From contig NZ_JABWCV010000006.1 in the NCBI RefSeq assembly GCF_013371085.1, positions 124,001 to 188,000 of the forward strand: a DNA stretch of 64,000 nucleotides. The letters run 5' to 3'. The DNA is from Vreelandella maris. Its GTDB lineage: Bacteria; Pseudomonadota; Gammaproteobacteria; Pseudomonadales; Halomonadaceae. Of this stretch, positions 19,847 through 27,654 are shown piece after piece. Positions within the stretch are counted from its first letter, which is position 1; each line of letters begins with the position of its first letter. The notes below the pieces were generated by a model. It was not told the origin of the DNA. It made no database searches and saw only the letters and a program-made list of their open reading frames with translations. Made by a program: the position numbers and the translations under genes.

Positions 19847-20740
19847 ATGGATCGTTCACTGTTGCGGCCGAAGGGATGGGCTCGCGTGGCAGATTTTATA
19901 CAGCTGATGCGTTTGGATCGACCCATTGGCACTTGGCTGTTGATGTGGCCGACGCTTTGGGCGCTGTGGATTGCCGCTGAAGGGGTACCCGGCCGTGATG
20001 TGCTGCTGATTTTTGTGGCCGGTGTTTACGTCATGCGCGCGGCTGGCTGCGTGGTGAACGATTATGCAGATCGCCATTTCGATGGCCATGTGAAACGCAC
20101 TAAGCATCGCCCGCTCGCCACCGGCCGAATCAGCGAAACCGAGGCTCAATTGCTGTTTATTGGTTTGGTGGCCGCAGCGTTTATTCTGGTGCTACTGACT
20201 AATTGGTTTACGGTGCTGCTCTCGCTGGGCGGGGTATTTCTGGCAGTTATTTACCCGTTCATGAAGCGTTATACCCACTTTCCCCAGGTGGTGCTGGGGG
20301 CGGCATTCTCATGGGCAATTCCAATGGCCTTTGGCGCCGTGCTGGGCCATGTGCCGTTGGAAGCGTGGCTGCTTTTCTGTGCAAACGTGCTATGGACGGT
20401 GGCGTACGACACGCAATATGCCATGGTCGATCGCGACGATGATTTAAAAATTGGCATTAAATCGACAGCCGTGCTGTTTGGCGACGCGGATCGCCTGATA
20501 ATCGGCCTACTCCAGGTAGCCACCCTGGGGTTGCTGGCATGGGTAGGCTGGCGGGTCGGGTTAGGTGGGTTCTTTTGGCTAGGGCTCGCTGCAATGGCGG
20601 CAACTTTCCTGCATCAGCAGCGCTTAATTCGTTATCAGGAGCGGGATCTTTGTTTCCAGGCGTTTCTGAATAATCACTGGTCGGGGCTGCTGATTTTTGC
20701 TGGTATTGCGCTAAGTTGGTGGCCTGCGGTGGGTCAGTAA
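19847..20740 (+). CDS. ubiA: 4-hydroxybenzoate octaprenyltransferase
   Basis: A 297-residue polytopic prenyltransferase. It attaches the polyprenyl side chain to 4-hydroxybenzoate at the inner membrane. The first Asp-rich motif is [10 protein letters not shown] (near residue 68) and the second is [14 protein letters not shown] (near 186); about eight to nine hydrophobic helices are present. GAGG precedes the ATG. The ubiC-ubiA-phoB-phoR order matches Pseudomonas. Confidence 0.95.
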   Translation: MDRSLLRPKGWARVADFIQLMRLDRPIGTWLLMWPTLWALWIAAEGVPGRDVLLIFVAGVYVMRAAGCVVNDYADRHFDGHVKRTKHRPLATGRISETEAQLLFIGLVAAAFILVLLTNWFTVLLSLGGVFLAVIYPFMKRYTHFPQVVLGAAFSWAIPMAFGAVLGHVPLEAWLLFCANVLWTVAYDTQYAMVDRDDDLKIGIKSTAVLFGDADRLIIGLLQVATLGLLAWVGWRVGLGGFFWLGLAAMAATFLHQQRLIRYQERDLCFQAFLNNHWSGLLIFAGIALSWWPAVGQ

Positions 20741-20746
20741 CTGCCA

Positions 20747-20764
20747 TTGTCATGTAACTGTCAT
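20747..20764 (+). promoter_or_regulatory. Pho box upstream of phoB
   Basis: TTGTCAT-GTAA-CTGTCAT is two 7-base half-sites with the standard 11-base period; the second matches the consensus CTGTCAT exactly. It lies between ubiA and phoB. PhoB autoactivation of phoBR is established in enteric bacteria and inferred here. Confidence 0.75.
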
Positions 20765-20790
20765 CAAGTCATGGTGTTATCGTCACTGAC

Positions 20791-20808
20791 ATGTCATTGA
20801 ACTGTTTT
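20791..20808 (+). promoter_or_regulatory. Second, weaker Pho box upstream of phoB
   Basis: ATGTCAT-TGAA-CTGTTTT has the 7+4+7 Pho-box layout and ends 38 bases before the phoB ATG. The second half-site deviates in its last bases. It is exactly four 11-base periods downstream of the first box, so the PhoB units could lie on one face of the helix. Confidence 0.5.
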
Positions 20809-20846
20809 CTTTGAACTGGCTTTTTTGCACACCGTGAGGCTCTGGT

Positions 20847-21536
20847 ATGACCGCCAAAACCGTTCTGATTGTCGATGATGAATCGTCGATTCGCGAGATG
20901 ATCGCGGTAGCGCTGGAAATGGCTGACTACCGTGTGCTCGAAGCAGATAACGCCCAGGATGCTCATGCCATGGTGGTTGACCACCAACCTGATTTATTGC
21001 TGCTTGACTGGATGATGCCTGGCACCAGCGGTATTGAACTGGCTAGGCGCTTGAAGCGCGAAGAAGCCACCGCCGAGATCCCCATTATTATGCTCACCGC
21101 AAAAGGCGAAGAGGATAATAAGATCCAAGGGCTTGAAGCCGGTGCCGATGACTATATCACCAAGCCCTTTTCGCCCCGCGAATTGGTGGCACGGTTAAAA
21201 GCAGTGCTGCGCCGCGCGACGCCGCGTGGCGTTGAAGATCCGATTGAGATTAATGGCCTGCTGCTTGATCCGGTAAGCCACCGGGTAAGCGCTCACGGCA
21301 AAGCGTTGGAAATGGGGCCGACCGAGTATCGTCTGCTGCAGTTTTTTATGACCCATCAAGAGCGCGCTTACACACGTAGCCAACTGCTTGACCAAGTATG
21401 GGGTGGTAATGTGTATGTCGAAGAGCGTACGGTCGATGTGCATATTCGCCGCTTACGAAAAGCGCTGGGCGATGTGCATCAAAACCTGATTCAAACGGTT
21501 CGGGGTACCGGATACCGTTTCTCTGCACGGGTGTAA
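20847..21536 (+). CDS. phoB: Phosphate regulon response regulator PhoB
   Basis: A 229-residue OmpR-class regulator. The receiver domain has the acidic pair DD (10-11), the phosphoacceptor Asp 54 in [10 protein letters not shown] and Lys in [14 protein letters not shown]. The C-terminal winged helix ends with the conserved VRGTGYRF. The flanking genes (ubiA, phoR) and the two Pho boxes upstream support PhoB rather than another OmpR-type regulator. Phosphorylated by PhoR under phosphate limitation. Confidence 0.95.
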   Translation: MTAKTVLIVDDESSIREMIAVALEMADYRVLEADNAQDAHAMVVDHQPDLLLLDWMMPGTSGIELARRLKREEATAEIPIIMLTAKGEEDNKIQGLEAGADDYITKPFSPRELVARLKAVLRRATPRGVEDPIEINGLLLDPVSHRVSAHGKALEMGPTEYRLLQFFMTHQERAYTRSQLLDQVWGGNVYVEERTVDVHIRRLRKALGDVHQNLIQTVRGTGYRFSARV

Positions 21537-21538
21537 AT

Positions 21539-22825
21539 GTGCGCCTATGGAGCCGTGAACTGTGGCGTCTAGCGTGGCTGGCCACACTGGGTACTTGCTT
21601 AGGCTGGTTATTGGGCTCAGCAGGGCTAGGGCTTGCGGCAGGGCTTGCAGTATGTCTGTTTTATCACTTGCGGCAGCTACGCAAACTTTATTTATGGCTA
21701 ACCCTACATCCTCACGATGAGCCGCCTGCCGCTCACGGTATGTGGGGTGAATTGTTTGATCGTTTATACCGCTATCAGAAAAGCCAGCGTATAACGCAAA
21801 GTCGGCTGCGCGCTACCTTGGCTCGTATTCAAGAGTCGTCTGAAGCGATGCGCGACAGTGTGGTCATGCTCGACCGCCACGGTGATCTGGAGTGGTGGAA
21901 CAGCGCTGCAACGAACATGCTGGGGCTACAAACTGCCCATGATCGTGGTCAGCACATTACCAACCTACTGCGTGAGCCAAGCTTCATCCGCTACTTTAAC
22001 GCGCGAGAGTATGGCGAGCCGCTAACGCTGACGTCGCCGATTGATGAGCGTCGAATCCTGCAGTATCAAATTACCCTGTACGGCGACGATGAACGGCTGG
22101 TAATGGCTCGGGATATCACGCGCTTGCACCGCCTGGAACAGATGCGGCGCGACTTTGTTGCCAACGTCTCTCACGAGCTGCGCACGCCGCTAACCGTCCT
22201 TTCCGGCTATCTGGAAACCTACAGCGATATTGCTGACCAGTTGCCTCCGCGTTTGGGTAAAAGCATCAACCAGATGCAGGAACAGACGCAGCGAATGCAA
22301 AATCTGGTCAATGATCTATTGCTGCTCTCCCGGTTGGAAATCGACCAGGGTGGGAAAGATCACCATCCGCTGTCGCTAGAGCCTTTGCTACAAAGCATTT
22401 GTGATGATGCGCTGGCGCTGTCGAATCAGCGCCATACCATTACTGTCGCGCTTGAAAGCGATGCACGCCTGCTGGGTAGTGAACAGGAAATTCGTAGCGC
22501 CATCTCTAACCTCGCCTTCAATGCCGTTCGCTATACGCCAGCAGGTAGCCACATCACCTTACGTTGGAAAGCTAGCGCGGCTGGCGGCGGCTGTATTGAT
22601 GTGGAAGACAATGGTGAAGGTATCGATCCCGTCCATATTCCCCGACTAACCGAACGTTTTTACCGTGTCGATAAAGGCCGTAGCACCGCAACTGGCGGCA
22701 CTGGCTTAGGCTTGGCGATCGTTAAGCACGTACTATTACGCCACGATGCGCAATTACAGATTGAATCCCACCCGGGTAAAGGGGCGCTTTTTCGCTGCTC
22801 ATTTCCCGCTTCACGCCTTGTATAG
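21539..22825 (+). CDS. phoR: Phosphate regulon sensor histidine kinase PhoR
   Basis: A 428-residue membrane kinase. It has two hydrophobic segments at residues 8-45, a PAS domain (about 95-190), the dimerisation/H-box FVANVSHELRTPL with the phosphorylated His near 212, N box (NLAFNAVRYTP), and G boxes VEDNGEGID and GTGLGLAIVKHVL. The start is GTG 21539, two bases after the phoB stop. Short periplasmic exposure is typical of PhoR, which senses phosphate through PstB and PhoU. Confidence 0.94.
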   Translation: MRLWSRELWRLAWLATLGTCLGWLLGSAGLGLAAGLAVCLFYHLRQLRKLYLWLTLHPHDEPPAAHGMWGELFDRLYRYQKSQRITQSRLRATLARIQESSEAMRDSVVMLDRHGDLEWWNSAATNMLGLQTAHDRGQHITNLLREPSFIRYFNAREYGEPLTLTSPIDERRILQYQITLYGDDERLVMARDITRLHRLEQMRRDFVANVSHELRTPLTVLSGYLETYSDIADQLPPRLGKSINQMQEQTQRMQNLVNDLLLLSRLEIDQGGKDHHPLSLEPLLQSICDDALALSNQRHTITVALESDARLLGSEQEIRSAISNLAFNAVRYTPAGSHITLRWKASAAGGGCIDVEDNGEGIDPVHIPRLTERFYRVDKGRSTATGGTGLGLAIVKHVLLRHDAQLQIESHPGKGALFRCSFPASRLV

Positions 22826-22863
22826 GTCTCAGTAAGCGACCTCTCGCACCATACCTGTAAAGG

Positions 22864-22920
22864 TGTGCAATATTGGCATGTAAGGTTGGTAAGAGTTTAC
22901 TCATGTGCCACTTTTATACA
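22864..22920. promoter_or_regulatory. Paired candidate activator sites upstream of copy A
   Basis: TGTGCAATATTGGCATG (22864-22880) and TGTGCCACTTTTATACA (22904-22920) resemble the palindrome TGTGCC-N5-GGCACA seen upstream of copy B. They lie about 100-160 bases before the -24/-12 promoter, where sigma54 activators bind. The match is partial (12 and 10 of 17 positions against the best copy-B site). The rest of 22826-23020 is AT-rich without a gene. Confidence 0.4.
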
Positions 22921-23020
22921 GCTTTTGAGCTTGGTATTTCTATTTGAACAGAGTGTTACAGCTTGCTTGGTTTTAATTAAATTATTGATTTTTAGGTTTT
23001 TAATTATATTGTTTTGGCTT

Positions 23021-23038
23021 TTGGCATGCCCGCTGCAT
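23021..23038 (+). promoter_or_regulatory. Sigma54-type (-24/-12) promoter of copy A
   Basis: TTGGCATG-CCCG-CTGCAT has GG at 23023-23024 and GC at 23035-23036 with exactly ten bases between, close to the YTGGCACG-N4-TTGCW consensus. Transcription should start near 23048, giving an 88-base leader. The homologous copy B has an equivalent promoter at the same distance, which strengthens the call. Confidence 0.7.
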
Positions 23039-23135
23039 TGTTAGAAATAAGGAAGACGACCGCAGGAAATGCTGGCTTTTATATAAGCCCTTCTTTCTTA
23101 ACCAAGCGGTAACAAACAGCGATCGGAGGTGGAAT

Positions 23136-23444
23136 ATGATGTCCAAGGATTTACTCAAGAAAGCTGGCATTGTAGGTGTATCTTTTGGTTTGATGGCAAG
23201 CCCGTTAGCCTTTGCTCAAACAGATGAAAATTCAGCTATTGATGAAAATCAGGGGATTACAGCTGATGAGCAGCCAATGGAGCCGCAAAGTACTGACAGT
23301 TCAACGGTCAATAGTTCAGATGATGATCTAACCCAAGATGAAGGTGATGATGTTAGTGACATTGAATCTTCCTCAAGCAGCCATTCAGATAATGCAGAAT
23401 TCGAAAAAGATGAGCTCGTAGAAAAAAATGACGGTACTAATTAA
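23136..23444 (+). CDS. Small secreted acidic protein, copy A (unknown function)
   Basis: A 102-residue protein with a clear signal peptide (KKAGIVGVSFGLMASPLAFA, cleavage after AFA), leaving a very acidic mature peptide rich in Asp, Glu and Ser. It is a paralogue of the protein at 24127: shared blocks are the signal peptide, NQGITADEQPM versus NQGLTVDDEPM, and DLTQDEGD versus DLMYDEGD. The motif DLxxDxGD appears about twice in each. GGAGGT lies 5-8 bases before the two adjacent ATGs. I do not recognise a family. Its leader holds the hairpin GGCTTTTATATAAGCC (23074-23089). Confidence 0.72.
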   Translation: MMSKDLLKKAGIVGVSFGLMASPLAFAQTDENSAIDENQGITADEQPMEPQSTDSSTVNSSDDDLTQDEGDDVSDIESSSSSHSDNAEFEKDELVEKNDGTN

Positions 23445-23460
23445 TTAATTTTTGATATCG

Positions 23461-23672
23461 AAGAATGTCCTTTCAGCGGATGAAGGGGTGATTGACAGGA
23501 TGTTACAAAGGTAAGGATGCTTTTCAGGTTCAAGGATGAATCACTAGGAAATCAAACGTTAGTCAGGGTTAATTCCAAGGTTGGAGTCCCGCACAAGGAG
23601 TGGAAGCTAACGTTAGTTATTACCTATAGCCTATTCTGATATCGGGCCCCGCTAGTCGGGGTCTAATTTTTT
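23461..23672 (+). ncRNA. GGA-rich structured 3' RNA, copy A
   Basis: The region between the stop of copy A and its terminator carries at least seven GGA triplets. Visible helices are GGTTCA/TGAATC (23527-23532, 23537-23542, loop AGGA), AACGTTAG/CTAACGTT (23555-23562, 23607-23614) enclosing GGG/CCC plus ATTCC/GGAGT (23572-23576, 23583-23587, loop AAGGTT), and a purine-rich AAGGAGTGGAAG strand. Copy B has the same helices with compensatory changes. GGA in loops is the binding mark of CsrA/RsmA. It could be a 3' UTR element or a processed small RNA. Confidence 0.6.
23645..23672 (+). terminator. Rho-independent terminator of copy A
   Basis: GGCCCCG/CGGGGTC stem (23645-23651 with 23657-23663, one G-T pair), five-base loop CTAGT, then TAATTTTTT. 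It ends the GGA-rich RNA of copy A; copy B ends in a similar CCCC/GGGG hairpin with the same TCTAATTTTTT tail. Confidence 0.85.
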
Positions 23673-23717
23673 GCTGCCTGCTTTTTGTGGGTTTCTTATA
23701 CTACATTTTCCTATTTT

Positions 23718-23737
23718 TACCTACCTACCTACCTACC
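23718..23737. repeat. Tetranucleotide repeat (TACC)5
   Basis: Five perfect tandem TACC units in the spacer between the two cassettes. Not inside a recognised gene and about 130 bases upstream of the copy-B activator sites. The 23673-24012 spacer otherwise contains only AT-rich sequence and those sites. Confidence 0.8.
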
Positions 23738-23865
23738 TTTTTGTGGTCATGTCGTGAGCTATTCTCGCTCCATTCAATATGAGTAGACTACTACTCGATT
23801 ACGTAGCACAGGCGCGATGAGGTTAGCTTTAAAAGTAATTCTGACTATTAGCTTTTGAGGACAAG

Positions 23866-23913
23866 TGTGCCATAAAGGCACAGACAATTTTGCGCATGTG
23901 CCATTTGTGCACA
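23866..23913. promoter_or_regulatory. Two palindrome-type activator sites upstream of copy B
   Basis: TGTGCC-ATAAA-GGCACA (23866-23882) is a perfect 6-base inverted repeat with five-base spacer. TGTGCC-ATTTG-TGCACA (23897-23913) is a near copy 31 bases on. They lie 100-150 bases before the -24/-12 promoter at 24013, the position expected for binding of a sigma54 activator. The cognate protein is unknown. Confidence 0.55.
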
Positions 23914-24012
23914 TTTATTTTGCGCGCTTTTATTTTTATCAGCATAATATTGCGCGCAATAAATAATAAATAAGTTATTGTTTTAACTTAATTTTATTAA
24001 ATTTAATAGAAG

Positions 24013-24030
24013 TTGGCATTGTAAATGCTC
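24013..24030 (+). promoter_or_regulatory. Sigma54-type (-24/-12) promoter of copy B
   Basis: TTGGCATT-GTAA-ATGCTC has GG at 24015-24016 and GC at 24027-24028 with ten bases between. The start should fall near 24040, 87 bases before the ATG, matching the 88 bases of copy A. Downstream leader elements CCCTTCTTTCTT and AGCGGTA are shared by both copies. Confidence 0.65.
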
Positions 24031-24126
24031 TATCAGGCCAGTGAGGTCACCGCAGAGAGAAGCGAGCCAGAAGGCCCTTCTTTCTTCACTTCAGCGGTAT
24101 TAAGCAGTCATTTGGAGTAAATAACT

Positions 24127-24429
24127 ATGTTTAACGTCCTTGTTAAAAAATCAGCTGTTGTAGGACTTGCATTCGGTTTGCTGGCTAGCCCAGTTGCATT
24201 TGCAAATTTTTCCATTAAAGCTAATCAAGGCCTAACGGTTGACGATGAGCCTATGCAGGTTCAATCACAACGCACAACCGAAAATGCTGATTTTAGCCCA
24301 TCTGATTTGATGTACGACGAAGGTGATCGCCCTAATGTTATTAAGGCAGAATCCCATCGTACTAGTGCTCAAACAGAATATACCGCTAAAGATTTGACGC
24401 ATGACGTAGGCGATGGAAACGTTTGGTAA
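24127..24429 (+). CDS. Small secreted acidic protein, copy B (unknown function)
   Basis: A 100-residue paralogue of the protein at 23136. The signal peptide VKKSAVVGLAFGLLASPVAFA is followed by NQGLTVDDEPM and two related motifs, ADFSPSDLMYDEGD and TEYTAKDLTHDVGD, an internal duplication. The mature part is acidic but less serine-rich than copy A. GGAG lies about 9 bases before the ATG. Divergence between the copies is large at protein level while the signal peptide and repeated motif are held, which argues for selection as protein. Function unknown. Confidence 0.72.
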   Translation: MFNVLVKKSAVVGLAFGLLASPVAFANFSIKANQGLTVDDEPMQVQSQRTTENADFSPSDLMYDEGDRPNVIKAESHRTSAQTEYTAKDLTHDVGDGNVW

Positions 24430-24460
24430 CAAAAGTTTGCAATTATGTTGAAATATATTA

Positions 24461-24663
24461 CGATAGAGGTGTGAGCAAACACGCAGAAGCGTGTCACACC
24501 GATAGGGATGCAGGTCGATTCAAGGAATGAATCAAACGACAATCAAAACGCTGGTCAGGGTTAAATTCCAAGGCTGGAATCCCGCAAAAGGAAAGGAAGC
24601 TAGCGTTAATCATTGTCTAGATATTGTGTCCTTAGACCCCCATTATGCGGGGTCTAATTTTTT
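24461..24663 (+). ncRNA. GGA-rich structured 3' RNA, copy B
   Basis: Homologous to 23461-23672. Helices are GATTCA/TGAATC (24517-24522, 24528-24533, loop AGGAA), AACGCTGG/CTAGCGTT (24547-24554, 24600-24607), and ATTCC/GGAAT with GGG/CCC (24558-24583, loop AAGGCT). Compared with copy A, T-A becomes C-G and A-T becomes G-T in the outer helix, and G-T becomes A-T in the other two, so pairing is preserved while sequence changes. An extra 5' hairpin GGTGTGA/TCACACC with inner CACGC/GCGTG (24468-24500) is specific to this copy. Confidence 0.6.
24634..24663 (+). terminator. Rho-independent terminator of copy B
   Basis: AGACCCC (24634-24640) pairs with GGGGTCT (24649-24655) around an eight-base loop, followed by AATTTTTT. 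It faces the convergent copper-chaperone gene that ends at 24681. Confidence 0.9.
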
Positions 24664-24680
24664 ATAGGCAGCAACTTTTT

Positions 24681-25172
24681 TTAGTGATGGTGATGCCCAT
24701 CCGCGGCTTCACTACCTTCCTGGGCGCTTTGTACCCAGACCTCAATATCCACATCACCTTGTTCAGCAAAGGTTAGCGTGATGGGAAATCGGTCACCTTC
24801 CGTTAACGGTTCGCTTAACCCAATCAGCATTAAGTGAAAGCCACCACCAGGACGCATGGTGTAGGTTTCCCCAGCCTCAATAAGAAGCTCGCCCACATGA
24901 CGCATCTGCATCATGTCGCCATCCATTCGCATATCGTGCAGCTCGACATTGCTGCTTATCGGGCTGCTTGCGCCAATCAAAGTAACTGGGTCTGAAAAGG
25001 CGGTAATATCCACATAGGCGGCCCCATTGGTCGCGCCTGGAGGGGTCGGTATGGCAAAGGGGTGTGCGATACGCATCGTGTCTGTTTTTATATCGTGAGC
25101 AACCGCTACTGACGTCACCATAGAGAGAGTGCTGACTAACAACACACCCAGCCAAGCGATGGGTTTGAACAT
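24681..25172 (-). CDS. Periplasmic copper chaperone PCu(A)C
   Basis: A 163-residue exported protein: signal peptide (cleavage after VAVA), then a DUF461/PCu(A)C cupredoxin-like domain. The Cu(I) ligands fit the H-M-x(n)-M-x(n)-H-x-M pattern: HDMRMDGDMMQMRH (near residues 75-88) and GGFHLMLIGL (near 109). It also has a His-rich C terminus. Such proteins deliver copper to the CuA site of cytochrome oxidase. ATG 25172 is chosen; upstream in-frame residues from 25328 do not form a signal peptide. Confidence 0.88.
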   Translation of the reverse strand: MFKPIAWLGVLLVSTLSMVTSVAVAHDIKTDTMRIAHPFAIPTPPGATNGAAYVDITAFSDPVTLIGASSPISSNVELHDMRMDGDMMQMRHVGELLIEAGETYTMRPGGGFHLMLIGLSEPLTEGDRFPITLTFAEQGDVDIEVWVQSAQEGSEAADGHHHH

Positions 25173-25257
25173 ACGTTTATTCCTTATTGTTGATTGAATG
25201 CAGGAGAGCGATTTAAAACGTAAAAGTAGCAAAGTAGCCGAGCGCAGGTAATAAGCG

Positions 25258-26001
25258 CTACTGCGGCGCGATGCCACGGGCATCTCCATGCACGTCTCTG
25301 TAGTGATCATCCCAGAGCAGTACGGCACCTGCCACGGCGCCGGGAATAAGGAAGAGATTGGCCAGCGGAATCCAGGTGATGAGCGTGACTAACCCCCCAA
25401 AGCTTAAGCTTTGCCACCAGCGTTTCGAGAGCCGTTGGCGCATATCGGCAAACGTCACCTTATTGTTATCCATTGGGTAGTCTAGATAAGTAATGGCCAT
25501 GATCCAGGCGGAGAATAACGCCCACAGCAGGGGTGCTATTAAGTTCAGCCCTGGGATCCAGCTAAGCACAAACAGACCGGCGGCACGGGGCAAAATATAG
25601 GCGAGCTTAACAAATTCGCGACCAATGGCATCAATGGCTGTTTTAGTAAGGTTGCGGTCATCAATCGGTTCACGGCCAGTCACTTGGGTTTCGACTTTAG
25701 CGGCCAAAAAACCGTAAAAAGGCGCGGCGATCAGGCTGGTCACCAGCGTGAAGGTAAAAAACACCACCACTAACAGGCTAATCACGAAAAGAGGCCAGAT
25801 AAGCCAGGAGAGCCAATCAAGCCAGGTTGGCACCATGTTCATCCAATGATCTAGCCAACCACCGAAGCGGTTGAGCACGAAGCTGAACATGCTGACGTAA
25901 ACAATCAGGTTGACTAAAATAGGCAGAAAAATATAGCGGCGCATACCTGACTGATACACGCAGCGTGTACCTCGGCTAAGCGCAGTGACAGCATCCAGCA
26001 T
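25258..26001 (-). CDS. cysZ: Sulfate transporter CysZ (EI24 family)
   Basis: A 247-residue membrane protein with about four to six hydrophobic helices. It opens with the CysZ-type segment SGMRRYIFLPILVNLIVYV and contains the long loop before AAPFYGFLAAKVE. CysZ mediates sulfate uptake for cysteine synthesis in E. coli. It is followed by the PCu(A)C gene and preceded by the phoU terminator, and so is likely transcribed alone. An AAGGAG site lies somewhat far (12 bases) from the ATG. Confidence 0.82.
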   Translation of the reverse strand: MLDAVTALSRGTRCVYQSGMRRYIFLPILVNLIVYVSMFSFVLNRFGGWLDHWMNMVPTWLDWLSWLIWPLFVISLLVVVFFTFTLVTSLIAAPFYGFLAAKVETQVTGREPIDDRNLTKTAIDAIGREFVKLAYILPRAAGLFVLSWIPGLNLIAPLLWALFSAWIMAITYLDYPMDNNKVTFADMRQRLSKRWWQSLSFGGLVTLITWIPLANLFLIPGAVAGAVLLWDDHYRDVHGDARGIAPQ

Positions 26002-26027
26002 GGTGGGGGAGACTCCTTGTGATTCAA

Positions 26028-26056
26028 ACGTCCAGGCCGCTTAACAGCCTGGACGT
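26028..26056 (-). terminator. Hairpin terminator after phoU
   Basis: A perfect 10-bp stem, ACGTCCAGGC (26028-26037) with GCCTGGACGT (26047-26056), nine-base loop, followed on the minus strand by TTTGAATC. It lies 25 bases past the phoU stop. The T-run is short, so efficiency is uncertain. Confidence 0.65.
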
Positions 26057-26081
26057 ATTGCAGGAGGAAACCCCTTTCAGG

Positions 26082-26807
26082 TCAAGACTTTTTTAGCACT
26101 TGCGGGTCAAGGTTATCGGGGTCGCTGTGGCGGATATCCAGCCCTTTGACAAGATAAACCACGTACTCAGCAAGATTGTCAGCGTGGTCGCCCACGCGCT
26201 CCAGGGCGCGCAATACCCACATGATGCTGAGTACGGAGGTAATCGAGCGTGAGTCTTCCATCATAAACGTCATTAGTGAACGCATTGCGCTGCTGTACTC
26301 ATCGTCAACCAGCTCGTCTTCACGCACTACCTGCATCGCAAGGTCGGTGTCAAAACGGGCAAAGGCGGTGAGCGCATCGCGCAGCATTTTGCGCACATGC
26401 TCGCTGATGTGGCGCACTTCCACCAAGCCACGAATGGTGCTGGTACTTTCACTCAGCAGCAGGGCGTTACGGGCGATTTTGCTGGCCTCATCGCCGATTC
26501 GCTCAAGATCAGAGGTGGCTCGGATAACGGCGAGCACCAGGCGTAGGTCGGACGCTGCAGGCTGACGCCGCGCCAGTACCCGGGTGCATTCGTCGTCGAT
26601 TTGCAGCTGCAGATCGTTGACCTGACGATCATTGTCGCGCACTTGTTCGGCTAGGCGGGTGTCGCCTTCCAGAAGCGCAAAGACGGCATCCTGCACTTGC
26701 TTCTCTACCAGACCGCCCATGGCCATCAGATGGGTTTTTAGCTCTTCCAGCTCCTGGTTGAACTGGCGAGAGATATGCTGGCTGTGAGAGTCGCTAGTAA
26801 TATCCAT
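26082..26807 (-). CDS. phoU: Phosphate signalling complex protein PhoU
   Basis: A 241-residue all-helical protein made of two repeated three-helix bundles. The metal-binding family motifs appear as RATSDLERIGDEASKIA (near residue 92) and WVLRALERVGDHADNLAEYVV (near 200). PhoU links the Pst transporter to PhoR and keeps the regulon off in high phosphate. It is last in the pstS-pstC-pstA-pstB-phoU cluster, 31 bases after pstB. Confidence 0.95.
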   Translation of the reverse strand: MDITSDSHSQHISRQFNQELEELKTHLMAMGGLVEKQVQDAVFALLEGDTRLAEQVRDNDRQVNDLQLQIDDECTRVLARRQPAASDLRLVLAVIRATSDLERIGDEASKIARNALLLSESTSTIRGLVEVRHISEHVRKMLRDALTAFARFDTDLAMQVVREDELVDDEYSSAMRSLMTFMMEDSRSITSVLSIMWVLRALERVGDHADNLAEYVVYLVKGLDIRHSDPDNLDPQVLKKS

Positions 26808-26838
26808 GGAGCACTCCTGACGTTTCAGTCGCTAAGGC

Positions 26839-27654
26839 CTAGGTAATGCGGCCGGTGATGTAGTTTTCGGTGTGTTGCAAACGGGGGTTGGTGAAGACCT
26901 GATCGGTAGGTCCGTACTCAACCAGCTCACCTTGATGCAAAAAGGCGGTGTAGTCCGATACGCGCGCCGCTTGTTGCATATTGTGGGTGACCAGTACCAG
27001 CGTTAGCTCCGACTTTAGATTACGGATCAACTCCTCAATTTTGAGCGTTGAAATCGGGTCTAGCGCTGACGCGGGTTCATCAAGCAGCAGCACATCGGGC
27101 TGTACTGCTAAGGTGCGGGCGATGACTAGTCGCTGCTGCTGTCCACCGGAAAGCTGCCAGGCGGAGCGGTGCAGGCGGTCTTTCACTTCATCCCATAGCG
27201 CGGCGGAGGTTAATGCCCACTCAATAATATCGTCCCTTTTGCGCTTGGGAAGGCGCTGCTGCAACCGCAGGCCAAAGGCCACGTTTTCATAGATCGACAT
27301 AGGGAAGGGATTGGGGGTTTGAAACACCATCCCTACTCGCCGCCGCAGCTCGGTCACGTTCGTTTGCGGGTCGTGAATGTTCTGCCCTTCCAGCGTGATT
27401 TTGCCGCTATGGGTCACTGTCTCATTGAGATCATGCAGCCGATTAATTGCCCGTAACAGCGTTGACTTACCGCATCCCGACGGGCCAATGAAGGCCGTCA
27501 CACGATGTCGCGGAACACTGAGGGTTAAGTCGCGCAACGCCTCTTTCCCTGCATAGGCGAGGCTTAAGTGATCGATGCTCAGGCAGCTGTGCTCGGACGA
27601 AAAGTGCGCCACTGGTACCTGAGCGGTATTAGCTGAATGTAAAGGCGCTAGCAT
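26839..27654 (-). CDS. pstB: Phosphate ABC transporter ATP-binding protein PstB
   Basis: A 271-residue ABC ATPase with Walker A GPSGCGKS (57-64), Q-loop [20 protein letters not shown], which is typical of PstB, signature LSGGQQQR, and Walker [14 protein letters not shown]. It powers phosphate import through PstC/PstA. The start overlaps the end of pstA by 7 bases, indicating translational coupling. The N terminus is about 20 residues longer than in E. coli. Confidence 0.95.
   Translation of the reverse strand: MLAPLHSANTAQVPVAHFSSEHSCLSIDHLSLAYAGKEALRDLTLSVPRHRVTAFIGPSGCGKSTLLRAINRLHDLNETVTHSGKITLEGQNIHDPQTNVTELRRRVGMVFQTPNPFPMSIYENVAFGLRLQQRLPKRKRDDIIEWALTSAALWDEVKDRLHRSAWQLSGGQQQRLVIARTLAVQPDVLLLDEPASALDPISTLKIEELIRNLKSELTLVLVTHNMQQAARVSDYTAFLHQGELVEYGPTDQVFTNPRLQHTENYITGRIT

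Noticed and set aside
22878-22902. GacA-type upstream site (TGTAAG-N6-CTTACA) before copy A
   Set aside because: Only TGTAAG is present at 22879-22884; the partner half at the right spacing is absent. The -24/-12 elements explain the promoter better.
23718-23737. (TACC)5 as phase-variation switch
   Set aside because: It lies in a non-coding spacer, over 270 bases from the copy-B promoter, with no frame or promoter spacing to alter.
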